From assembly GCA_021234155.1 (NCBI GenBank), contig JAJEKV010000224.1:434001-498000 (forward strand): a stretch of DNA of 64,000 bases, given 5' to 3'. Positions 33,408-43,827 of this stretch are shown here, one piece after another (positions within the stretch are counted from its first letter, which is position 1; each line of letters starts with the position of its first letter). The notes below the pieces were generated by a model that ran no database searches, was not told the DNA's origin, and saw nothing but the letters and a program-made list of their open reading frames with translations. Made by a program: the position numbers and the translations under genes. This DNA is from Isoetes taiwanensis (taxonomy: Eukaryota; Streptophyta; Lycopodiopsida; Isoetales; Isoetaceae).

Positions 33408-33935
33408 AAAAGAGCTAAGGAGAAAACAAAAAGGAAGGGAAAAAGAGGAAAGGAAGGGAGGAGAAAGGAAAAAAAAAGATGATGGGGGGGAGAGGGGGGA
33501 GAAAAGGAAAGAAGAGGAAGGGAAAAAAGGAAAATCATGGAAGGAAGATAGATAGATAGATAGATAGAGTTTTTGATGTCCATGAGAAGCCAAAACCGAC
33601 AAGGACACACGCATTGATGGGACTTACCCCCAACCGCCCACAAAGGTGAAGTGCTCACTAACTTTATAATGATTATGGTCACTTCCACAATGAGACGCTG
33701 AACCCATGACCTTGGGCATAGCAAAGATAGGATTTTACCATAGGATCTTGGACGTGGCAGTTTATGGTCTTACCACGCAAGAGGAGAATGAAAAAAGGGA
33801 AATGGACAGATGGGAGAAAAAGGAAAAGTGGAAATAGAAAAATGAAAAAAGAGAGAGGGGAAAATAAAAAGGAGAAAAGTGGAGAAGGGCAAGAAAAGGT
33901 AAAAGAGAAGGGAAAGAAGAAAGGTGGATAATGCT
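33408..33935 (+). repeat. Two homopurine tracts with a GATA microsatellite
   Basis: 33408-33570 and 33778-33930 are almost purely A/G on the plus strand. The first ends in a (GATA)n run at about 33546-33570 and includes G7 and G6 runs near 33485-33502. Mirror-like purine tracts can adopt triplex DNA. The long minus-strand frames here (Ser/Phe/Leu-rich) are artefacts of base composition. Confidence 0.6.
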
Positions 33936-34255
33936 CTTTGTTTCAGAATTTGTAATGTGAATTAATCTAACAATTGTCCAATGTATCATGTATAGTTCTT
34001 AGCTTATGCCTAGCAAATGTTGGGCACCAAAAGAATAAATAAGGGCTTCTTGTTGGATTAGCCATGAGGTTCAAGTGGTTTACTAACTTAACATTTGGAT
34101 GTAAACCAGTTTGATAATCACATAGTTTGATAAATTAACACGATTAAGATGTTTAGAAGACATGCTCAACTTTATAAAAGTGCTTTGGGCATTAAACATA
34201 ATGACAAAATAGAAGTTAGACATCAATAATAAATTATAGCCTATTAATGCATTTT

Positions 34256-34672
34256 AAAAGTGATAGATTGGGGAGCCACGACAGGATAGGCTTTTGTCGA
34301 TGTTGGCAAATGGGCGTTGAAGATGAATGCCATACTCTCCAAAGATGTCCGACATACGATCAAATTCGGGCATGCTATGCTGAGTTGGTTAGGCATGTCC
34401 AGCTGCTACATGTGACATTGAGTTTATCAGAAGGTAATGGATGTGCGAGATCAGCTGTGTCCCCGGCCACTCGTTTGACTTGTTAATATGTTACACAATA
34501 TGTATATTTACAGTTTAATAGCACCTTATTATTGTCACGTGTTTTCCCTCAAAAACCTTTCGGTGTGGGGGTTTTTTAATCCAGATAGTAATAATCTTAC
34601 TGCCCTCTCTTATTGGGTTTCATAGGTGGATTGGTCTTCGTGGATAATAAAAACTTTATTCTATTCTATTTT
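34256..34672 (+). mobile_element. LINE 3' fragment with TATTC-type tail
   Basis: The frame from 34247 reads the C-terminal LINE segment (DRIGFCRCWQMGVEDECH ... CPTYDQIRACYAELV), matching 21265-21560. Then come the 3' UTR hairpin (34546-34582), the ..GTGGATAATAAAA end block and a tail of TTCTA/TATTC repeats (34655-34672). It is strongly 5'-truncated. No target duplication was recognised. Confidence 0.7.
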
Positions 34673-36570
34673 GGATATCCAAGGGCTGAAGAAGGATAGT
34701 TGCCTTTATAGCATATAGAAGAACCAAAATTTTATTAACTAGAGAATTTTATTAACTAAAGAAATAGGAGGAAAAGTATTCAAAGAAATAAAAGGACAAA
34801 TATTAACATTTCCGTGCCAAATCACAACTTATATTCATAATAAGTACGTCAAGTTGAAATTGCTTAGAATGCCACAGATTTTTTCTCAGAATCTGCCCAT
34901 TCTCTGCTGCATCAAATTCTCATTGCAACATATTACGCACGGGTAGGAAAAATCAGGGGACGACGACACAATTTCTGCCAATGCATGATCAAATCTGACT
35001 ATTCAAACTGCCATTTTTGCGATTTCATACTGCACGTCTTTAATCTGAACCGGATTCATGATGTAAAAGGGAAGTCATGGTAATGGCTACCTCGATGGAT
35101 GCACAAAAATGACTCGGTTCTTCAATGGAGATTTTGGTTCGGTGCTCATCGCCTTCAGAGCTCTTTTAGATCATCGGCTGCAGCAGGTCCTATGAAATCG
35201 ACCGAAGAAAAACTCATTTTCTGAACATGTTCCTGAAAGACTTCAGACGCAGTGCAACCACAGCCACGTCTCGTGGACAAAATTCCTAAAAAAGGGGGCA
35301 GAGGAAAAAAATAATAGCGAAGCAGCCTCCTGATTTTGTGGGACCAAAGATTCTTCCCACCAATAATTATATATGTTAGATAATAGCATGTTGTGCACAA
35401 AAAAGAATCACATTTTGTACTTTAGAACACTCAAGGATGTGCGTCTATCATGCAAATTGTGTTGCAGTAATCTAGAAGGGCGCGAAAAGCATATGGGTTA
35501 AAGATATGAAGCCCAAAAAATCTAATTGATCTTGCACAAAAGCATTAAAGAGAAAAACAATGTCGAATGCAAGAAGAAAAATTACTTGCGATGGATCATC
35601 ATCAACAATGCATCATGAACAACTGAAAAATGACGCATAGCTATAACTTGACAAGGAAGTTGCCAAATTATTGTTTAGAGAAATAGTTGTTAAAATGTTA
35701 AAATCATTGCAAACTTCCATAGCTTGAGGGTTTGCGTGCGAGGAAAAAAGGAATGACACACACCAAATTGTAGAAAGATGAATTTAATATGATCTATTCT
35801 ACAATATAGAGGCCAAAATTTAGAATAGAGACAATATCCACAAAGATTTGTAATCGATACATACTAAATCAGAATGTAGAGACTGTATGAATGAAAACCA
35901 CAAGGAGGATGACTTATAATACCTCTTAAATATGCCAAGTATCACTGCAAGCTTGTCTTGCAAAGAATCACCATAAAATGTTGTGTTCTATCATTTAGCT
36001 CTGAAAAAAGCATGAGAAAAACAATCAGAATACCCATGGACCAGGAAAAGTTACAATGTTAGGGCATGTCTACCATCATGTGAAGATAATGGAAAATCTT
36101 GGAATGCCTAGCATACAATAAAAATTAAATTAACCCTTCGGGAGAAAAACGTAAATCCTAAATGCTTTCACACCCATGACCAAATTAGATGAACTTCCCC
36201 GTGTTGGCAAATCCAGGGGGCCCATTCTTATGATGGTTAGGGCCTCGATTTTTGTGTCCAGAAACATTAGCAGAACCTACCTATTAATTCATACAAAAGA
36301 AGTTTCGGAATACAAAAATATGGTGAAGAAAAGGATATTAACAGAACATGGCTTGAGAAATTTAGGCATGATCCTCCATGCCATATGCAATCGGCCAAAG
36401 AGGAATCAGATCGAGAAGATAGGCGCCCAAAATCATAGAAAAAAAAAATCTTCCCTGATTTTTGGAATATTGGGAATTTTTTTCGGCTCTCAAACTCCCA
36501 TTAAAGTTTTAGAAAAGTAACTTAAACAAAAATTTCAAAAATATTATCCGCCAGATCGGAGAATACCAAA
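34673..36570. other. AT-rich intergenic DNA
   Basis: No gene recognised. The 81-codon frame at 35155-35400 (minus) and the 114-codon frame at 36176-36520 (plus) are not convincing: composition follows the local base bias and neither has a family resemblance. A short direct duplication (attttattaacta) lies at 34730-34762. Confidence 0.4.
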
Positions 36571-36717
36571 TTAACAAGATAGATATACATTTATCACATT
36601 CAATATTATGTCCTCATTGTCCCATAACCCGTTGGGTTCCCGTGGACGTAAAAATTTATCTTATCTTATCTTATTAACAAAATAGATATATATTTATCAC
36701 ATTCAATATTATGTCCT
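36571..36717 (+). mobile_element. 59-bp LINE-tail insertion with 44-bp target-site duplications
   Basis: 36571-36614 and 36674-36717 are direct repeats of 44 bp (starting ttaacaa, ending tatgtcct) with two differences. Between them lie 59 bp that read as the very end of the LINE family 3' UTR (CCCATAACCC..GGGTTCCCGTGGACG-TAAAA) followed by a (TTATC)n tail. This is an extremely 5'-truncated retrotransposition event with intact target duplications. Confidence 0.75.
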
Positions 36718-36737
36718 TTTGTTTAATTATGGGTATG

Positions 36738-36813
36738 AAGAATAGAATAGAATAGAATAGTTTTTTTAACGTCACGGAGACCAATGGGTCATGGGACCCA
36801 TACAATCATCTAA
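36738..36813 (-). mobile_element. LINE-tail remnant, (TATTC)n tail
   Basis: The minus strand reads GTATGGGTCCCATGACCC, then ..GGTCTCCGTGACGTTAAAAA, then four TATTC units (36760-36738). It is the same 3'-terminal block as the other LINE ends, in opposite orientation to, and only 20 bp from, the insertion at 36571-36717. Confidence 0.65.
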
Positions 36814-37063
36814 TATCACCCCAATTAATGTTATTTGTGTTCTACCATAATTCCATTCTTTTGTCCATGTAAATAATTACTAGACCATATCTTGTGAAGT
36901 ATAATTTTGCATGTGAAGTTAATTTTTATAATGCCGATGCCGCATATAAGTAGGTCCCTATCATTATGTGGGCCTTTGTATATAAGACTGAAGTTGCTAT
37001 CCTCCATCATTTCTATAAATTGATGCCAAAAACATTCATATGAGCACGTCGATCATTAGTACT

Positions 37064-37111
37064 TGTGTGCATTAGCTTGAGATTATGGTGTGCATTAGCT
37101 TGAGATTATTA
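37064..37111 (+). repeat. Short tandem duplication
   Basis: The 23-bp phrase gtgtgcattagcttgagatt(at) occurs twice in tandem. It is simple sequence duplication with no inferred function. Confidence 0.5.
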
Positions 37112-37866
37112 GTACAAAGGGGAACAGGCTACCACTCAGAACAATATAGAAATTGGGGTCCCCCTTTTTTGCTCCAGAATTTCAAGCATGCTCAAGCCAC
37201 GAGAATCGCTTTTGTGGCAAAACCATGTTTTATGGCTAGATTCTAGCAGCCGGAACTGAACTAAAGTGTCAAATTTGGATCTAAGGCATCTAAGGTTGTC
37301 TCTGAAGGGGATATTTGCTAAAAAATCTATTGTGGGTCAATTAAAAAGGGAACGAATACGACAATAAAAGGGCTCTGACCTGTGTCTTGTAGTTTTATAG
37401 CAGTGGTTCTAGGGTCAGATCATGGAAGCATTCTGCAAATCGTGCTACAGGACCTAAACATAGAACCAGCATGCACAAAAATGCTGTTGCAGCAGGATAT
37501 TTGCATATAGTCTATCCTGGGCACAAACGATCCAAACTCGACCAGATCCTTCAAGATAGATAACTTTATGGATGGCCTGCTTCGCTTAGCATTCAAACGC
37601 AAAACAGAGACCAAAAAAGGCTTAAAAAACAAAGTATTTTGGGGGAAACAAAGTACTCTGTTTCAATTAAGCATTTATAAGCAGAGTATTTGGGGGAAAA
37701 ATAGAGTGGGCAAGTAAGAATTCAAGCACAAGCGGCGATAAGCACTCAACAATAGAGTTTTCTGACTTATTTTGCTTGAATTAAGCATTCAAAACTGCGA
37801 TAAAGCATTCAAATTGTGGTCACTGCGGAAACCTATTGCCCTAGGTCTAGAACGAGCTACCGCCAA

Positions 37867-38275
37867 GTGAATTGAATTGAATTGGTTTTTTAAGTCCTCG
37901 GAGATCAATTTGGTTTATGGGACACAATACAATGTGTAACAATAGTAGGTGCACATACCAATACCAATTTTACTAGGAGGATTGAAAATCCCCTATCCTT
38001 TCGTGTTTTCGAGGAAAAAAAACTTAAAATATATACTGCCATACAATATATTTATGATGAGACTAGGGCATGTTGTATCTTCAATAGATTTTCTCGATGG
38101 GCTAATACATCAAGCAAGTAGGACCCCAAGCGAGCTAGAAATGAAGTATTCAACAATGAATGCAAATGTAATTGATGAAGAGGAAGATCAAAATATTGTT
38201 CTCTGATATGATAATAAGTTGAACAAAACTGAAAAGTATTTGCCTCATCTTCCACTTCATTCGATTGACACACAC
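37867..38275 (-). mobile_element. LINE 3' fragment, (CAATT)n tail
   Basis: The minus strand reads a C-terminal LINE segment (CQSNEVEDEANTFQFCSTYYHI ... RLGSYLLDVL), matching the order in 21265-21560. A diverged 3' UTR with CCTCGAAAAC..GGGGATTTT follows, then the ..CCGAGGACTTAAAAA end block and a tail of CAATT units (37884-37867). It is 5'-truncated near 38275. Confidence 0.65.
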
Positions 38276-38834
38276 AATCGATTTCCCTAGGTGTAGCATC
38301 CCAATGCCATGTCTATGCACAAATGATGATCCCCCCTCATGAAGAGCAGTGCTATTATTTCTTCCTTTTTATGACCCATAGATGCCACTAAGTAAGTTTA
38401 TGGCCTGGTAAGTGAAGGGTTGACAGCCCTTATAATGACTCGTTTTAATTTTTGCCCATGATATCCGTGATTCCATGACCTCCGATGGAAACAAGTATCA
38501 AGATAGGCACACAATTGTCTCAGTTCTGTTGGCGTAGATGCCAGGATACAATTTTGCTCTTCAACCTCCCATTTGGTAAGACAGTTAAAGTGCTTCTCTT
38601 TCCAACAAAGCTTCAGCTGCTAGGGCCCCAGTACTATTGTTTGTTTGACTATTGCATCATTCCTAGATGATGGTGCATTAAATTTACACTTTGAAAGCCA
38701 CGGTCATTATTTGGCCTGTTTATGCTATCTCAAATGCGAAATTGGAATGGCAAACTGAATTTAATGCAAAAGTAAAATACATGTGCACAATTATTCTTAC
38801 ATAGCAAAAATGAAAGCCTTGCAACCAAGTCTTA

Positions 38835-39027
38835 GGGTGCTTTCCCATGAGATTGGCGACCTGGAAATCTGGGTCCAGGTCAAAAACCTCAGCGTTAAGA
38901 AATGCTTGGTGATTACTTCTGATTCAGGTCAAAAACCGAGTCTTTGGGGTTGAGGGCGCCCACGGAACCCCGACCCTAACACGGACCTCAAGAAAACTTT
39001 GAGGTTGAGATCCATGGGAAAGCAGCC
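38835..39027. mobile_element. PIF/Harbinger-like MITE (193 bp)
   Basis: The left end GGGTGCTTTCCCATG and the right end (inverted) GGCTGCTTTCCCATG match at 14 of 15 positions. TTA flanks both sides (38832-38834 and 39028-39030), the 3-bp target duplication typical of PIF/Harbinger and Tourist elements. The interior is noncoding, with local inverted phrases (aggtcaaaaacc repeated at about 38877 and 38927). No transposase is in the window, so it is non-autonomous. Confidence 0.65.
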
Positions 39028-39370
39028 TTACCCAACCACCAATTTTCCTCACTAGGGAAGACTACTTTGCTCTTTTTAGGTCCATATAAGACAAGATATG
39101 CATTTTTTTTTACAGGTTCAGTGCATCATCTTTAATGCGAATAAACAAATTGTGTTTTCTTCGACACAAAGTGTTTAAATGTCAATTTTAGGCACTTAAA
39201 CTTATAAAAAGCTGAAAATATTTCTCCATACCTCATTCCATTTGAGTTCATCAAGAGTGTTGAAAGGGCAAAAGTGGACTTTTATGGGGCAAAGGCAAAA
39301 AGTGGGCAGCAAGGCACCCCCTAAGCGTGTATTTATTCAATGTTTGCATTTCAATTTCAATTCGCAGAAT

Positions 39371-39453
39371 ACGGCTATGGCTGCTCCATTGGTCTTCCGT
39401 TTTTAGCAAAGACGGCTATGGCTGCTCCATTGGTCTTGAGTAAAATTCGATCG
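39371..39453 (+). repeat. 41-bp tandem duplication
   Basis: The phrase acggctatggctgctccatt followed by ggtctt occurs at 39371 and again at 39412, separated by gttttt-agcaaag. It lies immediately left of the fold-back element at 39460-39835. Confidence 0.7.
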
Positions 39454-39459
39454 CAACGA

Positions 39460-39835
39460 ACCGCCGCAACAAAGTCATGCCGTAGAATGGTGGAGTGACA
39501 TTCCATTCTTGGCTAGAATGGTTGCCACAGGGCAGTTTGCCATTGGCTCTCAAACAAGAATGCAAACCAACTTTCCTTGACGTTATGTAGAATGGCATGG
39601 GGAAGTTATTTGCTGCCCCCATGACCTGCAGAATCGGGGAGCCCCGTGGTAGGGGCGACCTGATTCTGCAGGTCATGGGGGCAGCAAGAATGGCTGACCC
39701 CATGCCATTGTGTCACAACGTCAAGGCAAGAAGAACCGGATTCTGCCAGGTTTTGGGGACCCATTTTCCATTCTTGACAAGAATGATTTAGTATCAGGCA
39801 AGAACACAGACCCACTTGCCTTGACGTAGTATGAC
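39460..39835. mobile_element. Fold-back element upstream of the P450 gene
   Basis: The core is a perfect 24-bp inverted repeat (39612-39635 against 39662-39685) around a 26-nt GC-rich loop. The arms extend outward imperfectly: ttgacgtta..aatggcatgggg on the left (about 39576-39602) pairs with ccccatgccatt..aacgtcaa on the right (about 39698-39723), and weaker similarity continues to aaagtcatgc (left) and the inverted tatgactt (right). The arms are built from repeated TTGACGT / AATGGCATGGGG modules. It ends about 75 bp before the P450 start codon. Confidence 0.6.
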
Positions 39836-39867
39836 TTGGTCCAATTAAAGCATATATGATGATTTTC

Positions 39868-39880
39868 TTATAAATTGTAG
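39868..39880 (+). promoter_or_regulatory. Candidate TATA box of the P450 gene
   Basis: ttataaatt lies 34-41 bp before the ATG at 39911, which would leave a leader of about 10 nt. A second candidate (catatat at 39851) would allow about 30 nt. Either is plausible; neither is tested. Confidence 0.3.
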
Positions 39881-39910
39881 TGGCCTCTTCTCAGTGAGTA
39901 TCCATATCCC

Positions 39911-41446
39911 ATGGAAACTTGGTTGTCACTTGTTTCATTACCTCTCGTCCTTCTAACCATTCTTCTCTACTTTTTTCTCAAGCCAAGCAAGGTTCCTCCT
40001 TCCTCTTGCTCTTCCCATAATTGGTCATCTCCATTTGCTGGGGAATCTCCTCACCAATCCCTCGCTCGTCTTTCGAAGCGCTATGGACCCTCTTTTCTCA
40101 GTGCGCCTTGGGGCAGTCAATCGCTTGGTGGCCTCTTCTCAAGACATGGCAAGAGAATTCTTAAAGACACATGATGCATCTTTTGCTTCAAGGCCAAAAC
40201 TTGCATTTGCACGGCTAGTGATGTATGATTATAGGGATATGATATGGGCAGAATATGGGCCTCGATGGAGGGAGTTGAAGAGGCTTTGCACTCATGAGCT
40301 GTTCAGCCATGGAAGGTTAGAAGCAAGCAAGGATATAAGGCAGGAAGAAATGTCATGCATTATTGAATCCATAATAGAAGAGGGCCATGGAAACAGGGCA
40401 ATAAATGTGAGAGCAAAGTTGTTTAATCTGGCGATAAATGTGGTGACTAGAATGGCGATGGGCGAGAAATATTTTGGAAAGGGGAACTCAGAAGGGGCAG
40501 AATGCTTCAGGCAGGTAATTGAGGAAGCATTTTTCTTATCAGCGGCGTTCAACATAGGGGATTTTGTGCCCTTTCTGGCTCGGTTTGATCTACAAGGATA
40601 TGAAAAAAGGATGAAGGCGGTGCACAAGGATCTGGACTCGTTTTTTGACGGCATAGTGCAAGAGTATAAACTGAAGAAAGGGCTGAAAGGGCTTGATGAG
40701 AAGAGCGATCTGATGGATGTTTTATTAGCAGGGGATCATAGCCACGAAACGATCAAGGCTGTTGTAACGGTAAGCGTTTAAAATTCACTCTGTATCCCCT
40801 TTTCCCTTTTACTTGAAATACATGCCGGTTGCAGGATCTTATAGGAGGAGGGACTGATACAAATTCAGTATCGACGGAATGGGCTCTGGCAGAGCTGCTT
40901 AAATGGCCAAGCATAATGCAAAAAGCCCAGAAGGAAATTGATGAAGTGGTGGGGTTCGGCCGAAGAGTAGAAGAAGAAGATTTGCCGGATCTGAAATATT
41001 TGCAGGCCATCGTGAAGGAGACATTAAGGCTACATCCGGCGGGGCCTCTGCTGATACCGCACGAATCAATAGAGGAGTGCAATGTGGGGGGGTACCAAAT
41101 TCCAAAAGGGACGATGATATTTGTGAATGTATGGGCAATTGGGAGAGATCCAAGCAACTGGGACGAGCCGGAGAAATTCAATCCAGAGAGATTTAGGGGC
41201 AGCAGCGTGGATGTAAAGGGGAGAGATATGGAGCTGATTCCGTTCGGATCAGGGCGAAGGATGTGTCCAGGTTACTCTTTGGCGCTGTGCATGATGCAGC
41301 TCACTCTGGCGCGGCTTCTACAGAGGTTTGATTGGAGTGTAGCGGAGGGGCATGGCCCCGATTTGAGCGAAAAATTGAGGGGCACTCTCACGTTGGCACA
41401 ACCCCTGCAGGCCATCGCTAAATCCCGCACCAACTACTCTTCATAG
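39911..41446 (+). CDS. A-type cytochrome P450 (CYP71 clan), one intron, one frameshift as written
   Basis: Membrane-bound heme monooxygenase, expected on the ER, using NADPH-P450 reductase; substrate unknown. Seen in order: an N-terminal anchor METWLSLVSLPLVLLTILL, a proline-rich hinge followed by PIIGHLHLLGN, a WxxxR helix-C motif (PRWRELKRLC), I-helix GGGTDTNS at the start of exon 2, ExxR as ETLR (41018-41029), NPERF, and the heme loop FGSGRRMCPG (41243-41272, Cys codon 41264-41266). The intron is 40770-40834 (65 bp, GTAAGC...GCAG, phase 0), in the position usual for A-type P450s. The frame changes once, near 40000-40012, inside a CCT-rich hinge; a 2-nt loss there explains it, and everything else is open for about 490 residues. 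The gene is therefore either recently inactivated or correct with a sequence error. I cannot assign the CYP family. Confidence 0.85.
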
Positions 41447-41529
41447 CGTGCTTCCTTAACGTCCTTGGCCTCTGCATTTAGCCATAAGATTGAATCCTAG
41501 CCGTCGATTTCAAGAAGTTATACCCAGTA

Positions 41530-41590
41530 ACACATGTGGCCCAATCTGTTATGGCCATAACATAGATGTTATGTCCATAACATCCTCTGT
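41530..41590. repeat. Two adjacent short palindromes
   Basis: GTTATGGCCATAAC is a perfect 14-bp palindrome (about 41549-41562) and is followed a few bases later by TGTTATGTCCATAACA, a near-perfect copy. Together they form a tandem of two palindromes about 100 bp downstream of the P450 stop codon. Confidence 0.5.
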
Positions 41591-41649
41591 TGCCACGTGC
41601 TATTTTGTTTGGGCAGCACTCTGCCGTGATAGATCGCAAAAGGCCGCCA

Positions 41650-42450
41650 TAGCCAGGCCTCCGGCCTCCATAGCCAGACCTCTAGGCGCTTCCTTTTTCC
41701 CGATTTTGGTGTTCAAATGCTCTGTTACAGAGCTGGCTCTATTTCAAGAACAAAGATGCAAGATTTTCGGAGCTATTTGCGCAAGAAAGCTCTTCCAGAA
41801 CAGAAAGCCCGGCCTGCCTCTGTTCCGGCCTCTCTAGCGGAGGAGGCGGTGCTGCTGCCAGATTAAATCTTAATGCAACTCAGGAGGCTCTGTTGCCCAA
41901 GGCTTGCAAACTCAACCTTGATGCTAGCCAGTGTAAAAGTAAGCCCTCTTTGAAATGTTTGTGATAATCCGACACAAATGCTTGGTTGAAATGATCCGAT
42001 TTTTGTTTTCGCTTCTAAGTGTTGATTTTCGTATTTGGAATTTCATTTTTGCAGGCCTAAGCTCTCGCTCGCCCCGCTCCTTCGCGCATCACAAGCAAAA
42101 AGGTCGTAAATTTTTTGCTGTTTTTGTTTCGTAGATTTTTCAGATGATTTCTAATCTTCGATGATTTCGATGATTCCACGTAAAGCTTAAGGAAATGGAG
42201 GTCAAGCGAAAAAATGAAATACTGTCCAACTTCTCGCAAATGCCCTAAAATTGCCGATTCTCGTGAATCCGACTCATTTATGCCTCCCCGTGCAAATCGG
42301 ACTCCCTTTACTGCTTAAATCCGCCGCCCTCGCCTCACATGGTTTATTTAGAAAACATAGACTTACATTTAGTTTGTTTTTCTTGCCTTGTTTTTCTTGC
42401 CGGAATGCAGTGCGGGCTGCCAAGCTTGGCTATGGCGGCTCTGCCAAATG
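41650..42450. other. Unassigned downstream region
   Basis: GC-richer text with a local repeat (ccatagccag..cct twice near 41650-41685) and several short open frames, none protein-like. No polyadenylation signal for the P450 gene is obvious. Confidence 0.3.
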
Positions 42451-42459
42451 CCTCGGCCA

Positions 42460-42602
42460 AGGACGTTAAGGCCGATACGTCCTCGGCCGGTAAGTGGCCA
42501 TGTGGCCACGAAATTCCTCGGCCGTACGAGGAATTTCGTGGCCACACGGCCACTCGGCCATTTTCCTGGCCCATAACTCCGAGGGAGAGGACGTTATCTA
42601 CC
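42460..42602. mobile_element. Fold-back (hairpin) element
   Basis: Arms 42495-42520 and 42527-42552 are 26 bp each with one mismatch and a 6-nt loop (gccgta). The similarity extends outward imperfectly (acgttaagg.. on the left, ..ggacgttatc on the right). It is rich in CGGCC/GGCC. I see no clear target duplication. It adjoins a Helitron-family-like segment on the right. Confidence 0.6.
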
Positions 42603-42619
42603 CCATAAATTAAATGGCA

Positions 42620-42935
42620 GTCAAACATGCCACATTCATTCCAAGATTAATTTGTACAGATGTATATGTAAGTGTATATTAGAGAGCCAAGTGTGAAGGG
42701 ATAGTCATAACGCGTGGAATGTGTAGGAATCATGGGATCCATAGTTTGAAATCAATGCATCTCATAGTTTAAGGTTTTGAAGACCACGGATCCAATGTAT
42801 AGTCAACACAAATGCAATTAAAGTGCAATGGAAATTGTCGATATTTCGTTTGTGTGAGAAGATGGAAGAAATGTGTGGCTATGTTCTTGTGTGTGAAGTT
42901 GTATTACCTTGTCTAGTATAGTAACACTCAAATGA
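42620..42935 (-). mobile_element. Inverse copy of the Helitron-like family (no 3' end seen)
   Basis: The minus strand follows the 8400-8640 element: acacaagaacata.ccacacatttcttcc, then ..acgaaatatc, then caaaaccttaaactatga, then cattcca..gttatgact, then cccttcacac.tggc. The family hairpin-CTAG end is not found on the left, so the copy is truncated there (about 42620). Confidence 0.5.
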
Positions 42936-43009
42936 TAGCCATTAAGGTATTCATGTATGCATGTAAGATGTAATGCAATTCATCGATGTTTCTTCTTTGT
43001 TACTCAAAC

Positions 43010-43175
43010 AAACAAACAAACAAAGACAAACATGAACCTAAAACTCTATAAGACCATAAAAACATGAATTTTGAGGAAAATCATAAACTTTTAAACCTAA
43101 GAACATTAGTGGTTCAAGAAAAGAAACCCTAAATTGTGAACCCTAAGCCCTAACCCTAACCCTAACTCTAACCAA
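43010..43175 (+). repeat. Degenerate telomere-like sequence
   Basis: An (AAAC)n-type run (43011-43030) is followed by scattered AAACCCTAA phrases, ending in ccctaaccctaaccctaa at about 43147-43165. It lies next to a Helitron-family segment, as do the similar phrases at 2690-2760 and 3065-3140, so it probably belongs to that element family and not to a telomere. Confidence 0.4.
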
Positions 43176-43827
43176 AAACAATGTCAAGCATTACTAGTTG
43201 TAATATTCCACTAGGTACGTGTAATTTTGGCGATCTTCTGCATATGTAGGAGTGTGTGTTTGCTTCGTGTTGGCATAGGGTGGAGTAGAATGGAATGCAT
43301 AGGTTGAATGGAATTGGGTAAAATATAATGGTGGCACGTGATATTTCATGTAGCAAATGAAATTGAAGATGGACGATAAATAATTATAATATCTCTGTAC
43401 AACTAACATTAGTATCTGATAATGGGAAGAGAAGATGCTATGAGGCTCCAACATAAAATGTTCTTGTGTATTAACTCTATTTGCTTTGTGCTGTGAAATG
43501 GTGAATGGTATACAATGCTAAATATAGTATACATGGCTATGGGGAGGAAAATTTCCTCACTTCGGCAAAATAAATATGACATGTTATTATAGTAAAGTAG
43601 GTCAAACTCACTATCCCTATCCCTATGGTACTCCACCCCAACACACTTGCAATACCAAAAGTGCTATATTCTATAGCAATCAAATCAACCAATCCAAGCG
43701 CAATCAAATCAACCAATCCAAGCACACGTTCAAAATGTAATTATCATGTAACTTTTCAAGTTAAATTACTTCGTTTTGAGTCTCCAACTAAACAATATAA
43801 CTCCATATTCACAAGGCAGCTTATAAT

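Noticed and set aside
33312-33989. Long minus-strand frames rich in Ser, Phe, Leu and Pro
   Set aside because: They lie entirely over homopurine/GATA tracts and arise from base composition.
43140-43170. Interstitial telomere (ccctaa repeats)
   Set aside because: Only about three clean units in a longer degenerate context, and similar phrases accompany Helitron-family copies elsewhere in the window.
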